This document shows positions 1-10,056 of a stretch of 64,000 nt of DNA, piece after piece. The notes under the pieces were generated by a model. The model was given only the letters and a program-made list of their open reading frames with translations. It was not told where the DNA came from and ran no database searches. The stretch lies in NCBI RefSeq assembly GCF_900142845.1, contig NZ_FSRU01000003.1:62001-126000 (forward strand). The letters are read 5' to 3'. The stretch's first letter is position 1. Every line of letters starts with the position of its first letter. Both the position numbers and the translations under genes were made by a program. The DNA comes from Paraburkholderia phenazinium (GTDB lineage Bacteria; Pseudomonadota; Gammaproteobacteria; Burkholderiales; Burkholderiaceae).

Positions 1-492
1 CGCTTCGAACGGTTTGAACAACCGCAACGCTTCATGCTGGCTGGCGAGCGATTCGTCGTGTTCGAACGGCAGATACGCGAAGGCTCGATGAAACAGGCCG
101 GGTAAGCGCTGATCGAAGCCGTTTGCCACCATTTGCCTGGCAATCCTCAGCGCATGGCCGTCGGTCGCAAATGCGTGCGCCGTGCCGCGATGAATGTTGC
201 GCGAGACCTGATCGAGCAGGATCACCAGCGCCAACGCGCCGAGTGGCGTCTGCGCCCACCCATCCAGCGCACCCTGCCCTGCCGCTTCGAGCCACACGCC
301 GAAGCGTTCGCGCAACAGGGCGTCAAACGCCGCGTCGCGCGCAAACCAGAGCTTTCTGTCCCGTCCGAAGGTCGCAGAATCCGGCTCGCCGAACCAGCAG
401 TCGAGCACCGCTCGCGCAGGTTCGGCGAGCGCGGTGTAATCTGCCGCGGCGTCATAGTCGGGAGAACCGGACGATCCGGCCGTAGCGCTCAT
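1..492 (-). CDS. DUF924 family protein, C-terminal end beyond the window
   Basis: Partial gene: the frame is open for 164 codons from an ATG at 492 to the window edge. The product carries the DUF924 pattern: an early LDCWFG, then WFARDAAFD, LDGWAQTPLGALALVILLDQ and NIHRGTAHAFATD. DUF924 proteins are small helical proteins of about 180-200 residues with no settled function, so only a short C-terminal part is missing. Its ATG overlaps the stop of alaX in an ATGA arrangement, so the two are probably translationally coupled and co-transcribed. What it does is unknown. Confidence 0.85.
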   Translation of the reverse strand, partial: MSATAGSSGSPDYDAAADYTALAEPARAVLDCWFGEPDSATFGRDRKLWFARDAAFDALLRERFGVWLEAAGQGALDGWAQTPLGALALVILLDQVSRNIHRGTAHAFATDGHALRIARQMVANGFDQRLPGLFHRAFAYLPFEHDESLASQHEALRLFKPFEA

Positions 493-1220
493 GCGAACTC
501 AAGCACCAGCCGCCGCGTGCGCGCACTCTTCTTCTCGAGCTTGCCGACGCGAACCGCGCCGATTTCCCGCGTGTTGCGCACGTGCGTGCCGCCGCACGGC
601 TGCAAATCGACGCCTTCAATCCGCAGCAGACGCACGCGGCCGAGGCCCATCGGCGGTTTCACGCTCATCGTGCGCACGAGTTCGGGACGCTCGGCCATCT
701 GCTCGTCCGTGATCCATTCGGTGACGACGCCGTGCGCGCCGCCGACCAGCTCCGCAAGCCGCGCATCGACCAGTTCGCGCTCGATCGGCTCCACCGTCGC
801 GAAGTCGAGACGCGCGTAGTCGCTGGTGATGCTGCAGCCGTCGACCGCATACGGCAGCACCGCGCACATCAGGTGGCTCGCCGTGTGCAGGCGCATGTGA
901 CGGTAGCGGCGCGCCCAGTCGATCTCCGCCGTGACACGCGTGCCGGGCGCAAGACGCGCCAGCAGCGTCTCCTGTCCGGGTGCGGGCAAATGCACCGCGT
1001 CGTCGGGGGTCGCGCCTTCGAATTTGGCCTTACGGGTGTCCGCAATCTCAAGGCGGGTGCCGTCGGCCAGGGTCAGCACGCCGGCATCGCCCGCCTGGCC
1101 GCCGCCGAGCGGATAGAACACGGTCTGGTCGAGATGGACGCCCTGCTCGTCAATGGCGGTAATCGTGGCTTCGCAGTGCGTCAGGTAAGCGTCGTCGCGA
1201 AACAGTGCGCGCGTGGTCAT
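489..1220 (-). CDS. alaX: Alanyl-tRNA editing protein AlaX
   Basis: A 243-residue free-standing homologue of the AlaRS editing domain. This family hydrolyses Ser (and Gly) wrongly attached to tRNA-Ala in the cytoplasm. The zinc-binding residues are visible: HTASH at about 112-116 and CGGTH at about 209-213. The glycine-rich YPLGGGQAGD near residue 37 is the N-terminal editing signature. The length fits AlaX proteins that keep an N-terminal beta domain. The stop overlaps the ATG of the DUF924 gene by ATGA, so it is the first gene of a two-gene unit. Assignment to the family is firm; the exact subtype is inferred. Confidence 0.93.
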   Translation of the reverse strand: MTTRALFRDDAYLTHCEATITAIDEQGVHLDQTVFYPLGGGQAGDAGVLTLADGTRLEIADTRKAKFEGATPDDAVHLPAPGQETLLARLAPGTRVTAEIDWARRYRHMRLHTASHLMCAVLPYAVDGCSITSDYARLDFATVEPIERELVDARLAELVGGAHGVVTEWITDEQMAERPELVRTMSVKPPMGLGRVRLLRIEGVDLQPCGGTHVRNTREIGAVRVGKLEKKSARTRRLVLEFA

Positions 1221-1355
1221 CGTGAGGGCCTCTATCCAGTGCTGTAGAGGCTCATTATGCCGACCCGCACCGCCGCCAGGAAGCTGGCCGAACGGCCAAT
1301 CCAGCAGACGGCGCGCGTCACCGTATCGGCCGCAGCGCCGGGCCAGTTGACGCCT

Positions 1356-1766
1356 TCAACCCGGCCGGTTGCGCATCCAGTCGGCCGTTTCGAAGAACGA
1401 ATGCAGCAGCCGTTCGCGCAGCGGCTCGGACAGCCCGACGTCTTCCATCGCCCACGCCATGCAGCGCAGCCACTGGTCACGCTCGCTCGAAGCAATCGTA
1501 AACGGCAAATGCCGCGCACGCAGACGCGGATGGCCGAAGCGGCTGATGTAATGATCCGGGCCGCCCAGCCAGCCGCACAGGAACCAGAAGAACTTGTCCC
1601 GCGAGCCTTCGAGGGTCGGCGGATGCAGCGCGCGGATGCCCGCGAATTCGGGCTCGAGGTCCATCAGGTCATAAAAACGGTCGATGAGTTCGCGCACGCG
1701 CGCCTCGCCGCCCACCAGTTCGAAGGCCGTCGGTTGGGCCGGCGCTTCGTCGTTTGGATCGGTCAT
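1356..1766 (-). CDS. Group II truncated haemoglobin
   Basis: A 136-residue protein matching trHbII (cyanoglobin/YjbI-like) globins. FELVGGEARVRELIDRFYDL opens the fold, LCGWLGGPDHYISRFGHPRL is the typical central stretch, RHLPFTI carries the proximal haem histidine, and a Trp follows at WLRCMAWAM in the G helix. Such globins bind O2 or NO and are linked to oxidative or nitrosative stress. I start at the ATG at 1766, giving MTDPNDEAP. An in-frame TTG at 1787 would add seven residues but has no better ribosome site. It stands alone, about 135 bases upstream of alaX on the same strand. Confidence 0.9.
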   Translation of the reverse strand: MTDPNDEAPAQPTAFELVGGEARVRELIDRFYDLMDLEPEFAGIRALHPPTLEGSRDKFFWFLCGWLGGPDHYISRFGHPRLRARHLPFTIASSERDQWLRCMAWAMEDVGLSEPLRERLLHSFFETADWMRNRPG

Positions 1767-1825
1767 ACGGTCAACTGCAATCTGCAAAAATGGAAAGGAA
1801 TCAAAGAGAGGAACGGCCGCTCAGC

Positions 1826-4420
1826 TCAGGCGTCGCGCAACGACTGCAACGCCGGCCGCGACAGCACGTGGCGCAGGCTGATCCAGCCGCCCACTCCCGC
1901 GCAGGCAATGCCGACCACGATGCCGGCAGGCAGCAGCCACGGGTCGAAGTTCAGATAGAAGAAGAACACCCGTGTGGCGAGTTGCCAGCCCACCACCTGG
2001 GCCCCGACCGCAGCCATCAGCCCGGCGAGAGCGCCCACGGCCACGAACTCCGCGACCTGCACCGCACGTACCTGCTGGTGCGACGCGCCGAGCGCGCGCA
2101 GCAGCGCGGATTCTCGCATACGCTCGTCACGCGTGCCGGCGAGCGCCGCGTACAGCACCAGCACGCCCGCCGCCAGCGTGAAGGCGAACAGGAACTGCAC
2201 CGCGCCGATCACCTGCTCCAGCATGCGTTGCATCTGCGCGAGAATCGGACCGACATCGATCACCGTCAGGCTCGGATAAGCGGCAATCAGGCCGTCGATC
2301 GTCGCGCTTTTCTCGGCCGGCAAATGGAAACTCGTGATGAAGCTCGCCGGGAAATCCTGCAGCGCGGCAGGCGGCATCAGCACAAAGAAGTTGACCTTGA
2401 ACGAACCCCAGTCGAGCTTGCGCACGCTCGTCACCGGCGCGTCGATCTGCAGGCCGGTCACGTCGAAGCGCAGCGTGTCGCCCGTCTTCACGTGGATCGT
2501 TTTCGCCAGTCCTTCTTCGATGGAAATCTGCGGCTGCTTCGTTTCGCCGTACCAGTCGCCGGCGACGATCCGGTTGTCGTCGGGCAGGCTCGTCGTGTAC
2601 GACAGGTTGAATTCGCGGTCGACGAGGCGCCTGGCGTCGTCGCTCTTGAACTGGTCCGGATTGACCGGCTTGCCGTTGATCGAAATCAGGCGTCCGCGCA
2701 CCATCGGCGAGAGCACGGCGTCGGGCACGCCGTGGCTCGTGAGGTACTGCGTGACGCCCGCGCGCTGATCGGGCTGGATGTCGATGATGAACTGGTTCGG
2801 CGCGTCGGGCGGCGTCGATTTGCGCCAGCCGTCCACGAGGTCGTTGCGCGTCATCGCAATCAGCAGCAGGCACATCAGGCCGATCCCCAGCGCCGTGATC
2901 TGCAACGCACTGGCGCTGCTGCGCCGTTCGAGCGAGGCCAGCGCGTAGCGCCAGCCAATGCCCACATTGAAGCGCTCGCTACGCACGACGCGCGCGGCGC
3001 CCCACAGCGCAAGCCGGGCAATCGCGGCGAACACCAGCAAGCCGGCGGCAAAACCGCCGGCGACGATGCCGCCCAGCTTCACTTCGCCCGCCGCCACGAT
3101 CAGCAACGCAGCGAACAGCACGATCCCCAGCGCATACGCGGCCCAGGCGGTGCGCGCTTCCTCGCCCCACTCGCGGCGCAGCACGCGCACCGGTGGCACC
3201 TGGGTCAGCGGCAACAGCGGCGGCAACGCAAAGCCGAGCAGCAGCACGAGACCGGCGGCGATGCCTTCGAGCGCGGGCCATGCGGTGGGATACGGCAGCA
3301 CCACGTCGATCAGGCTGCCGAGCCAGCTCAGCAAGGCCAGATGCCCCGCATAGCCGAGCAGCACGCCGACCACCCCGCCGAGCAGGCCCAGCCCAAGAAA
3401 CTCCAGCAGGAACAGCGAGCGCAGTGTGCGCTGGCTGACGCCGAGACAACGCATCGCCGCGCAGCCGTCGAGATGGCGGCGCATGTAGCGGTGCGCGGCC
3501 ATGGCGATTGCCACCGCCGCCAGCATCGCCGTCAGCAACGATACGAGAGTCAGAAAATGACCCGCGCGATCGAGCGTTTCGCGGACCTGCGGCTGGCCGT
3601 CCTTCAGCGATTCGAGCGCGACGCCGCGCATCTTGCCGTCGTCGACACGGGCGTGAGCAAACGCGGCGAACTTCTCGACCGGCGTGCGCGGACCCGCCAC
3701 CAGCAAGCGGTAGGTGACGCGGCTGCCGAACACGATCAGGCCGGTGGACGCGACTTCGTCCTCGCGCAGCATCAGACGCGGTGAAAAATTGACGAAGCCA
3801 AAGCCGCGATCCAGTTCGCGCGTGATGATGGCGCCGACCTTGAACGTGCGGCTGCCGACCTTCACCGGATCGCCGACATGGAGTTTCAGCGCGTCGAGCA
3901 GCGCCTGATCGACCCACACCGTGCCGGGCGCCGGAATCCCCTGCGCCGGTTGGTCGGGCGCGCCTGGCGCCGTCGCGATACGCAGTGCGCCGCGCAGCGG
4001 ATACGCCGCCGACACGGCCTTGAGCGCCGCGAGCCGCGACACCGGCTCGGCGCTCATCGAACTGATCATACTGGGGAAAATGGCGGTGGTCGCCATCTGC
4101 AGGCCAAGTGCCTTGGCCTCGTTGCTGAACTGGGGATCGACGGGGTGATCGGCCCGCACGATGAAGTCGGCGCCGATCATGCGCCGCGCATCGCGCTCAA
4201 GCCCTTGATGCAGGCGATCGGCAAGGAAACCGACGCTCGACAGCGCCGCCACGGCCAGCACCAGCGCGAGCAGCAGCATCGTCAGCTCGCCGGCGCGCCA
4301 GTCGCGGGCCGCCATCCGCACCGACTGGCGCAACAGATCGGCCCCGCTAAAACGACGCCCCGGCGCCTTATGCGCGGCTCGAGCAGCCGACGCCGATGAA
4401 GCCCGTGCCGAATCGCTCAA
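1826..4420 (-). CDS. ABC transporter permease, FtsX/YbbP family
   Basis: A large membrane protein of about 864 residues with two FtsX-type halves, each with transmembrane helices and a large extracytoplasmic loop. MAARDWRAGELTMLLLALVL is the first helix; three clustered helices follow mid-protein and three more lie at the C-terminus. This fits the YbbP group of permeases, thought to work with a YbbA-type ATPase in export or lipid-related tasks. I place the start at a TTG at 4420 that overlaps the stop of the upstream DUF4126 gene as TTGA, suggesting coupled translation; a longer in-frame extension to 4513 lies inside that gene. No ATPase partner gene is adjacent. Confidence 0.82.
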   Translation of the reverse strand: MSDSARASSASAARAAHKAPGRRFSGADLLRQSVRMAARDWRAGELTMLLLALVLAVAALSSVGFLADRLHQGLERDARRMIGADFIVRADHPVDPQFSNEAKALGLQMATTAIFPSMISSMSAEPVSRLAALKAVSAAYPLRGALRIATAPGAPDQPAQGIPAPGTVWVDQALLDALKLHVGDPVKVGSRTFKVGAIITRELDRGFGFVNFSPRLMLREDEVASTGLIVFGSRVTYRLLVAGPRTPVEKFAAFAHARVDDGKMRGVALESLKDGQPQVRETLDRAGHFLTLVSLLTAMLAAVAIAMAAHRYMRRHLDGCAAMRCLGVSQRTLRSLFLLEFLGLGLLGGVVGVLLGYAGHLALLSWLGSLIDVVLPYPTAWPALEGIAAGLVLLLGFALPPLLPLTQVPPVRVLRREWGEEARTAWAAYALGIVLFAALLIVAAGEVKLGGIVAGGFAAGLLVFAAIARLALWGAARVVRSERFNVGIGWRYALASLERRSSASALQITALGIGLMCLLLIAMTRNDLVDGWRKSTPPDAPNQFIIDIQPDQRAGVTQYLTSHGVPDAVLSPMVRGRLISINGKPVNPDQFKSDDARRLVDREFNLSYTTSLPDDNRIVAGDWYGETKQPQISIEEGLAKTIHVKTGDTLRFDVTGLQIDAPVTSVRKLDWGSFKVNFFVLMPPAALQDFPASFITSFHLPAEKSATIDGLIAAYPSLTVIDVGPILAQMQRMLEQVIGAVQFLFAFTLAAGVLVLYAALAGTRDERMRESALLRALGASHQQVRAVQVAEFVAVGALAGLMAAVGAQVVGWQLATRVFFFYLNFDPWLLPAGIVVGIACAGVGGWISLRHVLSRPALQSLRDA

Positions 4421-5028
4421 TCGTGCCGACTCCTGGCAAGACGCGACACCATATGGGTCGCCATGCCGCGAAAGCCGCCCTGCACACCGCGCCACAGACG
4501 CGGCAAGGCCCACGCCGCCAGCATCAGAAAGCCGATCATCAGCACCAGGAACAGCACCGGCACGAACAGCGCCAGCAACAGGCCGCCGAACACGAGCCCG
4601 TCCTCGGCGATCGAGGTCACGACATTGGACACGGGCTCAGGAGACAGATTGATCAGCGCGCGCGTGCCGGCCTTCGCCAGATGCGCGGTGCCGGCCAGGG
4701 TGCCGCCCGCCAGCGCGGCCACGGTAAGGAGGGCCGGATCGGCATGGCCGAGCGCGCCGGCAGCCAGCACGGCGCCGGCCGGAATGCGGATAAAGGTGTG
4801 AATGGCGTCCCAGAGCGAATCGAAAGCAGGGATCTTGTCGGCCAGAAACTCGGTGAGCGTGAGGAGCGCCGCCACCCCGATCACCCATGGCGAAGCCAGC
4901 GCGGACAAGGTATCGGGCAGGTGGACAAGGCCGAGGCGCGCGAACACGCCGGCTAGCAGCACCGTGAGATAGAGGCGCAGGCCACTGCCCCAGGACAGGC
5001 CCGCTGCGAGCGAAAGGGGTTCAAGCAT
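4417..5028 (-). CDS. DUF4126 domain membrane protein
   Basis: A 203-residue protein that opens MLEPLSLAAGLSWGSGLRLY and has about five hydrophobic segments, the DUF4126 pattern of small integral membrane proteins. The centre contains ADKIPAFDSLWDAIHTFIRI, a recognisable family stretch. Function is unknown. It is immediately upstream of, and overlaps by four bases with, the YbbP-like permease, so the two probably form an operon on the inner membrane. Confidence 0.82.
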   Translation of the reverse strand: MLEPLSLAAGLSWGSGLRLYLTVLLAGVFARLGLVHLPDTLSALASPWVIGVAALLTLTEFLADKIPAFDSLWDAIHTFIRIPAGAVLAAGALGHADPALLTVAALAGGTLAGTAHLAKAGTRALINLSPEPVSNVVTSIAEDGLVFGGLLLALFVPVLFLVLMIGFLMLAAWALPRLWRGVQGGFRGMATHMVSRLARSRHD

Positions 5029-5150
5029 GGCCGCCTCCAGGCGCGCTGCGCGTGCCGGGCGCTTCGTTCTGCAGAGGACGCCCCCTACACCGAAGCCGCC
5101 AGACCCGCGCCAAGCCGGACGCGGGACACGTTCAAATTGAGATCGACTTC

Positions 5151-5156
5151 ATTATA
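5151..5156 (-). promoter_or_regulatory. Possible -10 element of the DUF4126-permease unit
   Basis: On the minus strand this reads TATAAT, about 120 bases upstream of the DUF4126 start, in a short AT-rich patch of a GC-rich gap. I see no good -35 at 17 bases, so this is only a candidate. Confidence 0.35.
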
Positions 5157-5242
5157 GCCACGTTAATTCGCAGGCCGCAGAGCGGAGTGCAATTTTGAGG
5201 CTCAAATGGCGTCGGACCGTTGCGGACCGGTTGCCCGCAACG

Positions 5243-5563
5243 TCAATGGCCGGAGGAGAGTTTGAGCCCGATCAGGCCGACCACGATCAGCGCCGCGCTC
5301 GCCACCCGGGCCGCCGTCAGCGCTTCGCCCATTATGACGATGCCAAAAATAAACGCGCCCACAGCGCCGATGCCGGTCCACACGGCATACGCGGTGCCGA
5401 GCGGCAACTGGCGCATCGCCATGGCGAGCAGCACGAAGCTGCCGAGCGCCGTCACCACCGTGAATACCGAGGGCCACAGCCGGGTGAAGCCTTCGGAGGT
5501 CTTGAGACCGGCCGCCCACGCGACTTCGAGCAAACCGGCAATCAGCAGAAGAATCCAGGACAT
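5243..5563 (-). CDS. sugE: SMR-family exporter, SugE/Gdx type
   Basis: A 106-residue, four-helix small multidrug resistance protein. It starts [20 protein letters not shown], with the conserved membrane Glu at residue 13, and has the SugE/Gdx-like stretch [20 protein letters not shown]. Members of the Gdx branch are proton-coupled guanidinium exporters in the inner membrane; older annotations call them quaternary ammonium exporters. The start is set by an ATG at 5563 with a GGAG about eight bases upstream. The guanidine-II-like element just upstream strongly favours the guanidinium exporter role over general drug efflux. Confidence 0.92.
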   Translation of the reverse strand: MSWILLLIAGLLEVAWAAGLKTSEGFTRLWPSVFTVVTALGSFVLLAMAMRQLPLGTAYAVWTGIGAVGAFIFGIVIMGEALTAARVASAALIVVGLIGLKLSSGH

Positions 5564-5585
5564 GAGACGACTCCATTGTTGAGAT

Positions 5586-5629
5586 GGGGCCGTCCCCGTT
5601 CGATGCGAATGCGTAAGGCCGTCCTTACG
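5586..5629 (-). ncRNA. Guanidine-II (mini-ykkC) riboswitch
   Basis: On the minus strand two short hairpins both carry the tetraloop ACGG: CGTAAGG-ACGG-CCTTACG at 5629-5612 and GGGG-ACGG-CCCC at 5597-5586, joined by a 14-base linker. Two stem-loops with ACGR loops in tandem are the defining pattern of the guanidine-II class. The element sits 22 bases upstream of the sugE start codon, so it most likely controls translation initiation by exposing the ribosome site when guanidinium binds. Class and position are seen directly; ligand response is inferred from the class. Confidence 0.88.
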
Positions 5630-5636
5630 AACTGTA

Positions 5637-5645
5637 ATTATATCA
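5637..5645 (-). promoter_or_regulatory. Extended -10 promoter of sugE
   Basis: The minus strand reads TGATATAAT, an extended -10 (TGn plus a perfect TATAAT). No convincing -35 lies 17 bases upstream, which extended -10 promoters tolerate. Transcription would begin within a few bases of the first riboswitch hairpin, consistent with a very short leader. Confidence 0.65.
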
Positions 5646-5664
5646 AAATTGACCTCGAGGCGGC

Positions 5665-6355
<691 letters not shown>

Positions 6356-6363
<8 letters not shown>

Positions 6364-9271
6364 GGGTGGGCTTCGAAGTCTGCTTAGGGTAAGACTCGGG
6401 GGACAGCTCAGGGGTCAAGTGCGGCGACGGCTCCGAGGGTAACGCCGGGGTCAGTTGAGGAGACAACTCAGGCGAACGTTCACCGCCCTCGTCGAGCTCC
6501 GATTCGTCCTCGAGCGCTTCCGGCGCGGGCGGCGGCGTTTCGACCGGCAAGGTGAACCAGAAGCGCGCGCCCTCGATGTGCCCATCGCGGTCTATCCGGT
6601 TGACCGCGCCTATGGTACCGCCATGGGCGTCGACAATCGCACGGCAAATCGCCAGACCCAGACCGATGCCGGGCTTGGCCGACTCTTTCTCGCCGCGGGT
6701 GAATTTCTCGAACACCCGCGCTTCCATGCCGACCGGCAGTCCCGGGCCGGTATCGTCCACGGTCACGCGCACCACCGGCTTGCCGTCCTCGTCGATCTCT
6801 TCCGCGCCGATCACGAGCGGCGTGTCGGCCGGCGTGTACTTGGCGGCGTTCTCGAACAGGTTCGAGAACAGCCGCTCCATCAGCACCGCGTCGAGCTGCA
6901 ACAACGGCAGATCGACCGGCAGCTTCACCTGCACCGGATGCCGGGCAAGCACGCGCCTGCACGCGCGCAACGCCGCGCCGACCGTCTCTTCGAGCAGCGA
7001 CCATTGGCGATTCAGTTGCAAGCCGCCGGCCTGCAGGCGCGCCATGTCGAGCAGGTTGGTGACGATGCCGGTCATGCGCAGCGCCTCTTCGTGGATCGCT
7101 TCCACGAGATCGTCGCCGGGTTGCTTGACCGCCTGTCCTTCGCGGGTCTGGGCGAGCATCGACGAAAAGCCGACGATCGTCGTGAGCGGTGTGCGCAGGT
7201 CGTGCGAAATGGCCGACAGCAGCGAATTGCGCAAGCGCTCCGATTCCATGTTGACGAGCGCATCGCGAGCAATGTCGACGTAGTGCACGCGTTCCACGGC
7301 GAGCGCAATCTGCGCGGCGAACGCGTCGAGCATGCGCTGCTGCTCCGGCACGGCGAGTTCGCTCTGGTCGCGCATCACCACCGCCAGCACGCCGCGGGTG
7401 CGCATCGGCGCCTTCAGCGGCAGATACAGCGCGGCGGCGGCGGGCAGCGTGTCGGTGCCGTGGCCGGCCGGCTTTTGCTGGTCGTACACCCACTGGCCCA
7501 CGTCGATATCGAGCGCCGCGCCTTCGAGGGTCACCGCGGCATCGGGGTCTTCGATCTTCTGTTTCACCTGGTCCGCGCTGTCCGGCAGCAGGATCGCCAC
7601 GCGCGCGCCGAACACTTCGCTCACATGCCGGCTGCCGATGCCGACGATCTGCTCCATCGTCAGCGCCGCGGCCAGCTCGCGCGCCATGGCGTACATCGCG
7701 CCGGTGCGTTGTTCACGGCGGCGCGCGACGCTCGCTTCACGGCGCAGGCTCGACGTCAGATGGCTGATCACCAGCGAGGTCAGCAGCATGCTGAAGAAGG
7801 TCAACAGGTACTGCGTGTCGGACACGGAGAACGACATGCGCGGCGGCACGAAGAAGTAATCGAACGCCGCCACGCTCACGAAGGACTGCACCACCCCCGG
7901 CCCGCGCCCCAGCCGCACCGCGGTGAAAATCACCCCGAGCAGGTACAGCATGACGAGGTTGGTCAGATCGATATGGGCGAACAACTGGCTGGCGACCACT
8001 GTGATGCCGATGCAGATCGTCAGCGCCCAGCCATACGCACCCGGCGGCGAGCGGCGTTCGCGCGCGGCCTGCAGTGCCTCGCGCCACGCGTTCACGCCCT
8101 CGTCGAGCGTCGTGCGGCGCTCCACGCCGTCGCGCTCCGAGGAGGCGCGAATCAAGGTGAGGTCGAGGTCGCCCGCGCGCTCCGCGATGCGGTCGCCCAG
8201 CGGCCGGCGCAGCCAGCGCGCGAGGCCGGTGCGCGGCGAGGCGCCCGCCACCAGCTTGGAGACGTTGCGCACCCGCGCATAGCCGATCAGCGCCGCGACG
8301 GCGTCCGTACCCGCCAGCGTGGCCGTTTCCGCGCCGAGTTCGGCGGCGAGTTTCAAGGCGTTCAGCGTGCGCTCGCGGCGCGCGTCCGGCAGGCGTTGCA
8401 GCTTCGGCGTCTCGACATACACCGCGAGCCAGTCGGCCTTCAGGGCCGCCGCGAGCCGCGCCGCTGCGCGCACCAGAAGCGGCGCCTCCGGGCCTGGACC
8501 CACGCAGACCAGCAACCGCTCGCGCGCTTGCCAAATGCGCTGGATCGAACGGTCGGCGCGATACTCGCGCATCTGCGCATCGACGCGATCCGCCGTGCGG
8601 CGCAGCGCCAGCTCGCGCAGCGCGATCAGGTTGCCCTTGCGGAAGAAGTTGCGCACGGCGCGCTCGGCCTGCTGCGCCATGTAGACCTTGCCGTCGCGCA
8701 TGCGGTCGAGCAGTTCCTCGGCCGGCAAGTCGACCAGCGTGACTTCATCGGCGCGATCGAACACACGGTCGGGCACCGTCTCCCACACGCGGATGCCCGT
8801 GATCTGTCCGACCACGTCGTTGAGACTTTCGAGGTGCTGAACGTTGACCGTCGTGTAGACGTCGATGCCCGCGTCGAGCAGTTCGTACACGTCCTGCCAG
8901 CGCTTCAGATGGCGCGCGCCCTGCACATTCGAATGCGCGAGTTCGTCGACGAGGATCAGTTGCGGCTTGCGCGCGAGCGCCGCGTCGAGATCGAACTCGG
9001 CGAGCTTGCGGCCGCGGTATTCGATATGCGCGAGCGGCAGCACCTCGAGGCCTTCGAGCAGCGCCGCCGTTTCGCCGCGGCCGTGCGTCTCGGCGATGCC
9101 GACCACCACATCCACACCGTCGTCACCGCGCCGTTTGGCGGCCTGCAACATTGCATACGTCTTGCCCACCCCGGCCGACGCGCCGAAGAATACCTTCAGC
9201 TTGCCCCGCTGGCGTTTTTCTTCGTCGCGTTGCAGCTTGTCGAGCAACTCGTCTGGATCGGGTCGGTTCAT
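6356..9271 (-). CDS. kdpD: KdpD, potassium/turgor sensor histidine kinase
   Basis: A 971-residue KdpD. Order: cytoplasmic KdpD domain with Walker A GASAGVGKT at 30-38, a universal-stress-like domain, four membrane helices (about 400-500), a GAF-like linker, the HisKA box SAISHDLRTPLTT with the phospho-His, and an HATPase domain with GPGLPVG and GIGLGLAIC. It phosphorylates KdpE. It is longer than the roughly 890 residues usual in enterics because of a Ser/Pro/Thr/Glu-rich tail of about 45 residues. It lies downstream of kdpC with a 155-base gap containing a weak terminator-like hairpin. Confidence 0.95.
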
Positions 9272-9377
9272 GCTTTCTGTTTATGGTTCTGTTCGGTACC
9301 AGGGGCCGTGGGTTCACGAGGGCCGCATCCGGTACATGGTGGCACGGCAGCGGCTGCGCCGCAAATGGCGGCCACCA

Positions 9378-9409
9378 AACGCAAAGACGGCGCCACAGCG
9401 GGCGCCGTC
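9378..9409 (-). terminator. Weak terminator/attenuator between kdpC and kdpD
   Basis: Downstream of kdpC on the minus strand, a nine-base stem GACGGCGCC/GGCGCCGTC with a six-base loop is followed by TTTGCGTTTGG. The U tract is interrupted, so termination is probably partial. That would give less kdpDE than kdpFABC mRNA. Confidence 0.5.
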
Positions 9410-9426
9410 CTTGGCATCCCTGCGAC

Positions 9427-10011
9427 TTAGCCTTGATGCGCGGCGTCGAGTGCGAGATTCAGTTGCAGCACGTTGACGCGTGCTTCACCCAGCACACCGA
9501 ACTGGCGGCCGGTCGTGTAGCGCTCGACCAGCGCCTGCACGTCGTTCGGCGACATCTTGCGCGCCGCGGCGACGCGGGCGACCTGGTAAGCCGCCGCAGC
9601 CGGGCTGATTTCCGGATCGAGGCCACTACCCGAGGACGTCACGAGGTCGATCGGCACCGGCTTCGACATGTCGGTACCCGCCGCCTTCAACGCGTCGAGA
9701 CGGCCTTTGACCTCGTCCGACAGCGCCGGATTGGTCGGCCCGAGGTTCGAGCCGCCCGAGCTGGTCGGATCGTACGGTTTCGGGCTGATGGCCGACAGAC
9801 GGCCCCAGAAGTACTGCGGCGCATCGAACTGCTGGCCGATCAGCTTCGAGCCGACCACCTTGCCGTTCTGTTCGATCATGCTGCCATTGGCCTGATCGTG
9901 GAACGCTGTCTGGCCGATGGCCGTCATCACAGCCGGGTAAGCGAGTCCCGTGATCGCCGACAGCACGACAAAGATCACGATAAGCGGACGAAAAAGTTTC
10001 ATGATTGGCAA
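9427..10011 (-). CDS. kdpC: KdpC, potassium-transporting ATPase subunit C
   Basis: A 194-residue KdpC with one N-terminal membrane helix ([20 protein letters not shown]), the conserved [20 protein letters not shown] and the C-terminal [10 protein letters not shown] and [10 protein letters not shown]. It stabilises the KdpFABC complex at the inner membrane and raises ATP affinity of KdpB. An AAAGGA motif nine bases upstream supports the ATG at 10011. It follows kdpB by 45 bases in the operon. Confidence 0.95.
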   Translation of the reverse strand: MPIMKLFRPLIVIFVVLSAITGLAYPAVMTAIGQTAFHDQANGSMIEQNGKVVGSKLIGQQFDAPQYFWGRLSAISPKPYDPTSSGGSNLGPTNPALSDEVKGRLDALKAAGTDMSKPVPIDLVTSSGSGLDPEISPAAAAYQVARVAAARKMSPNDVQALVERYTTGRQFGVLGEARVNVLQLNLALDAAHQG

Positions 10012-10056
10012 TCCTTTTAGACGCAGCCGGCAGCCAACGCCGCCGGCCGCAGCCTG

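Noticed and set aside
1754..3784. A 676-codon frame opposite the FtsX-type permease
   Set aside because: Gln/Arg/His-rich shadow of a clear membrane protein gene.
6455..9430. A 991-codon open frame on the plus strand opposite kdpD
   Set aside because: High G+C coding DNA gives long antisense frames. Its translation is Arg/His/Gln-rich with no domain, while the minus strand encodes an intact KdpD.
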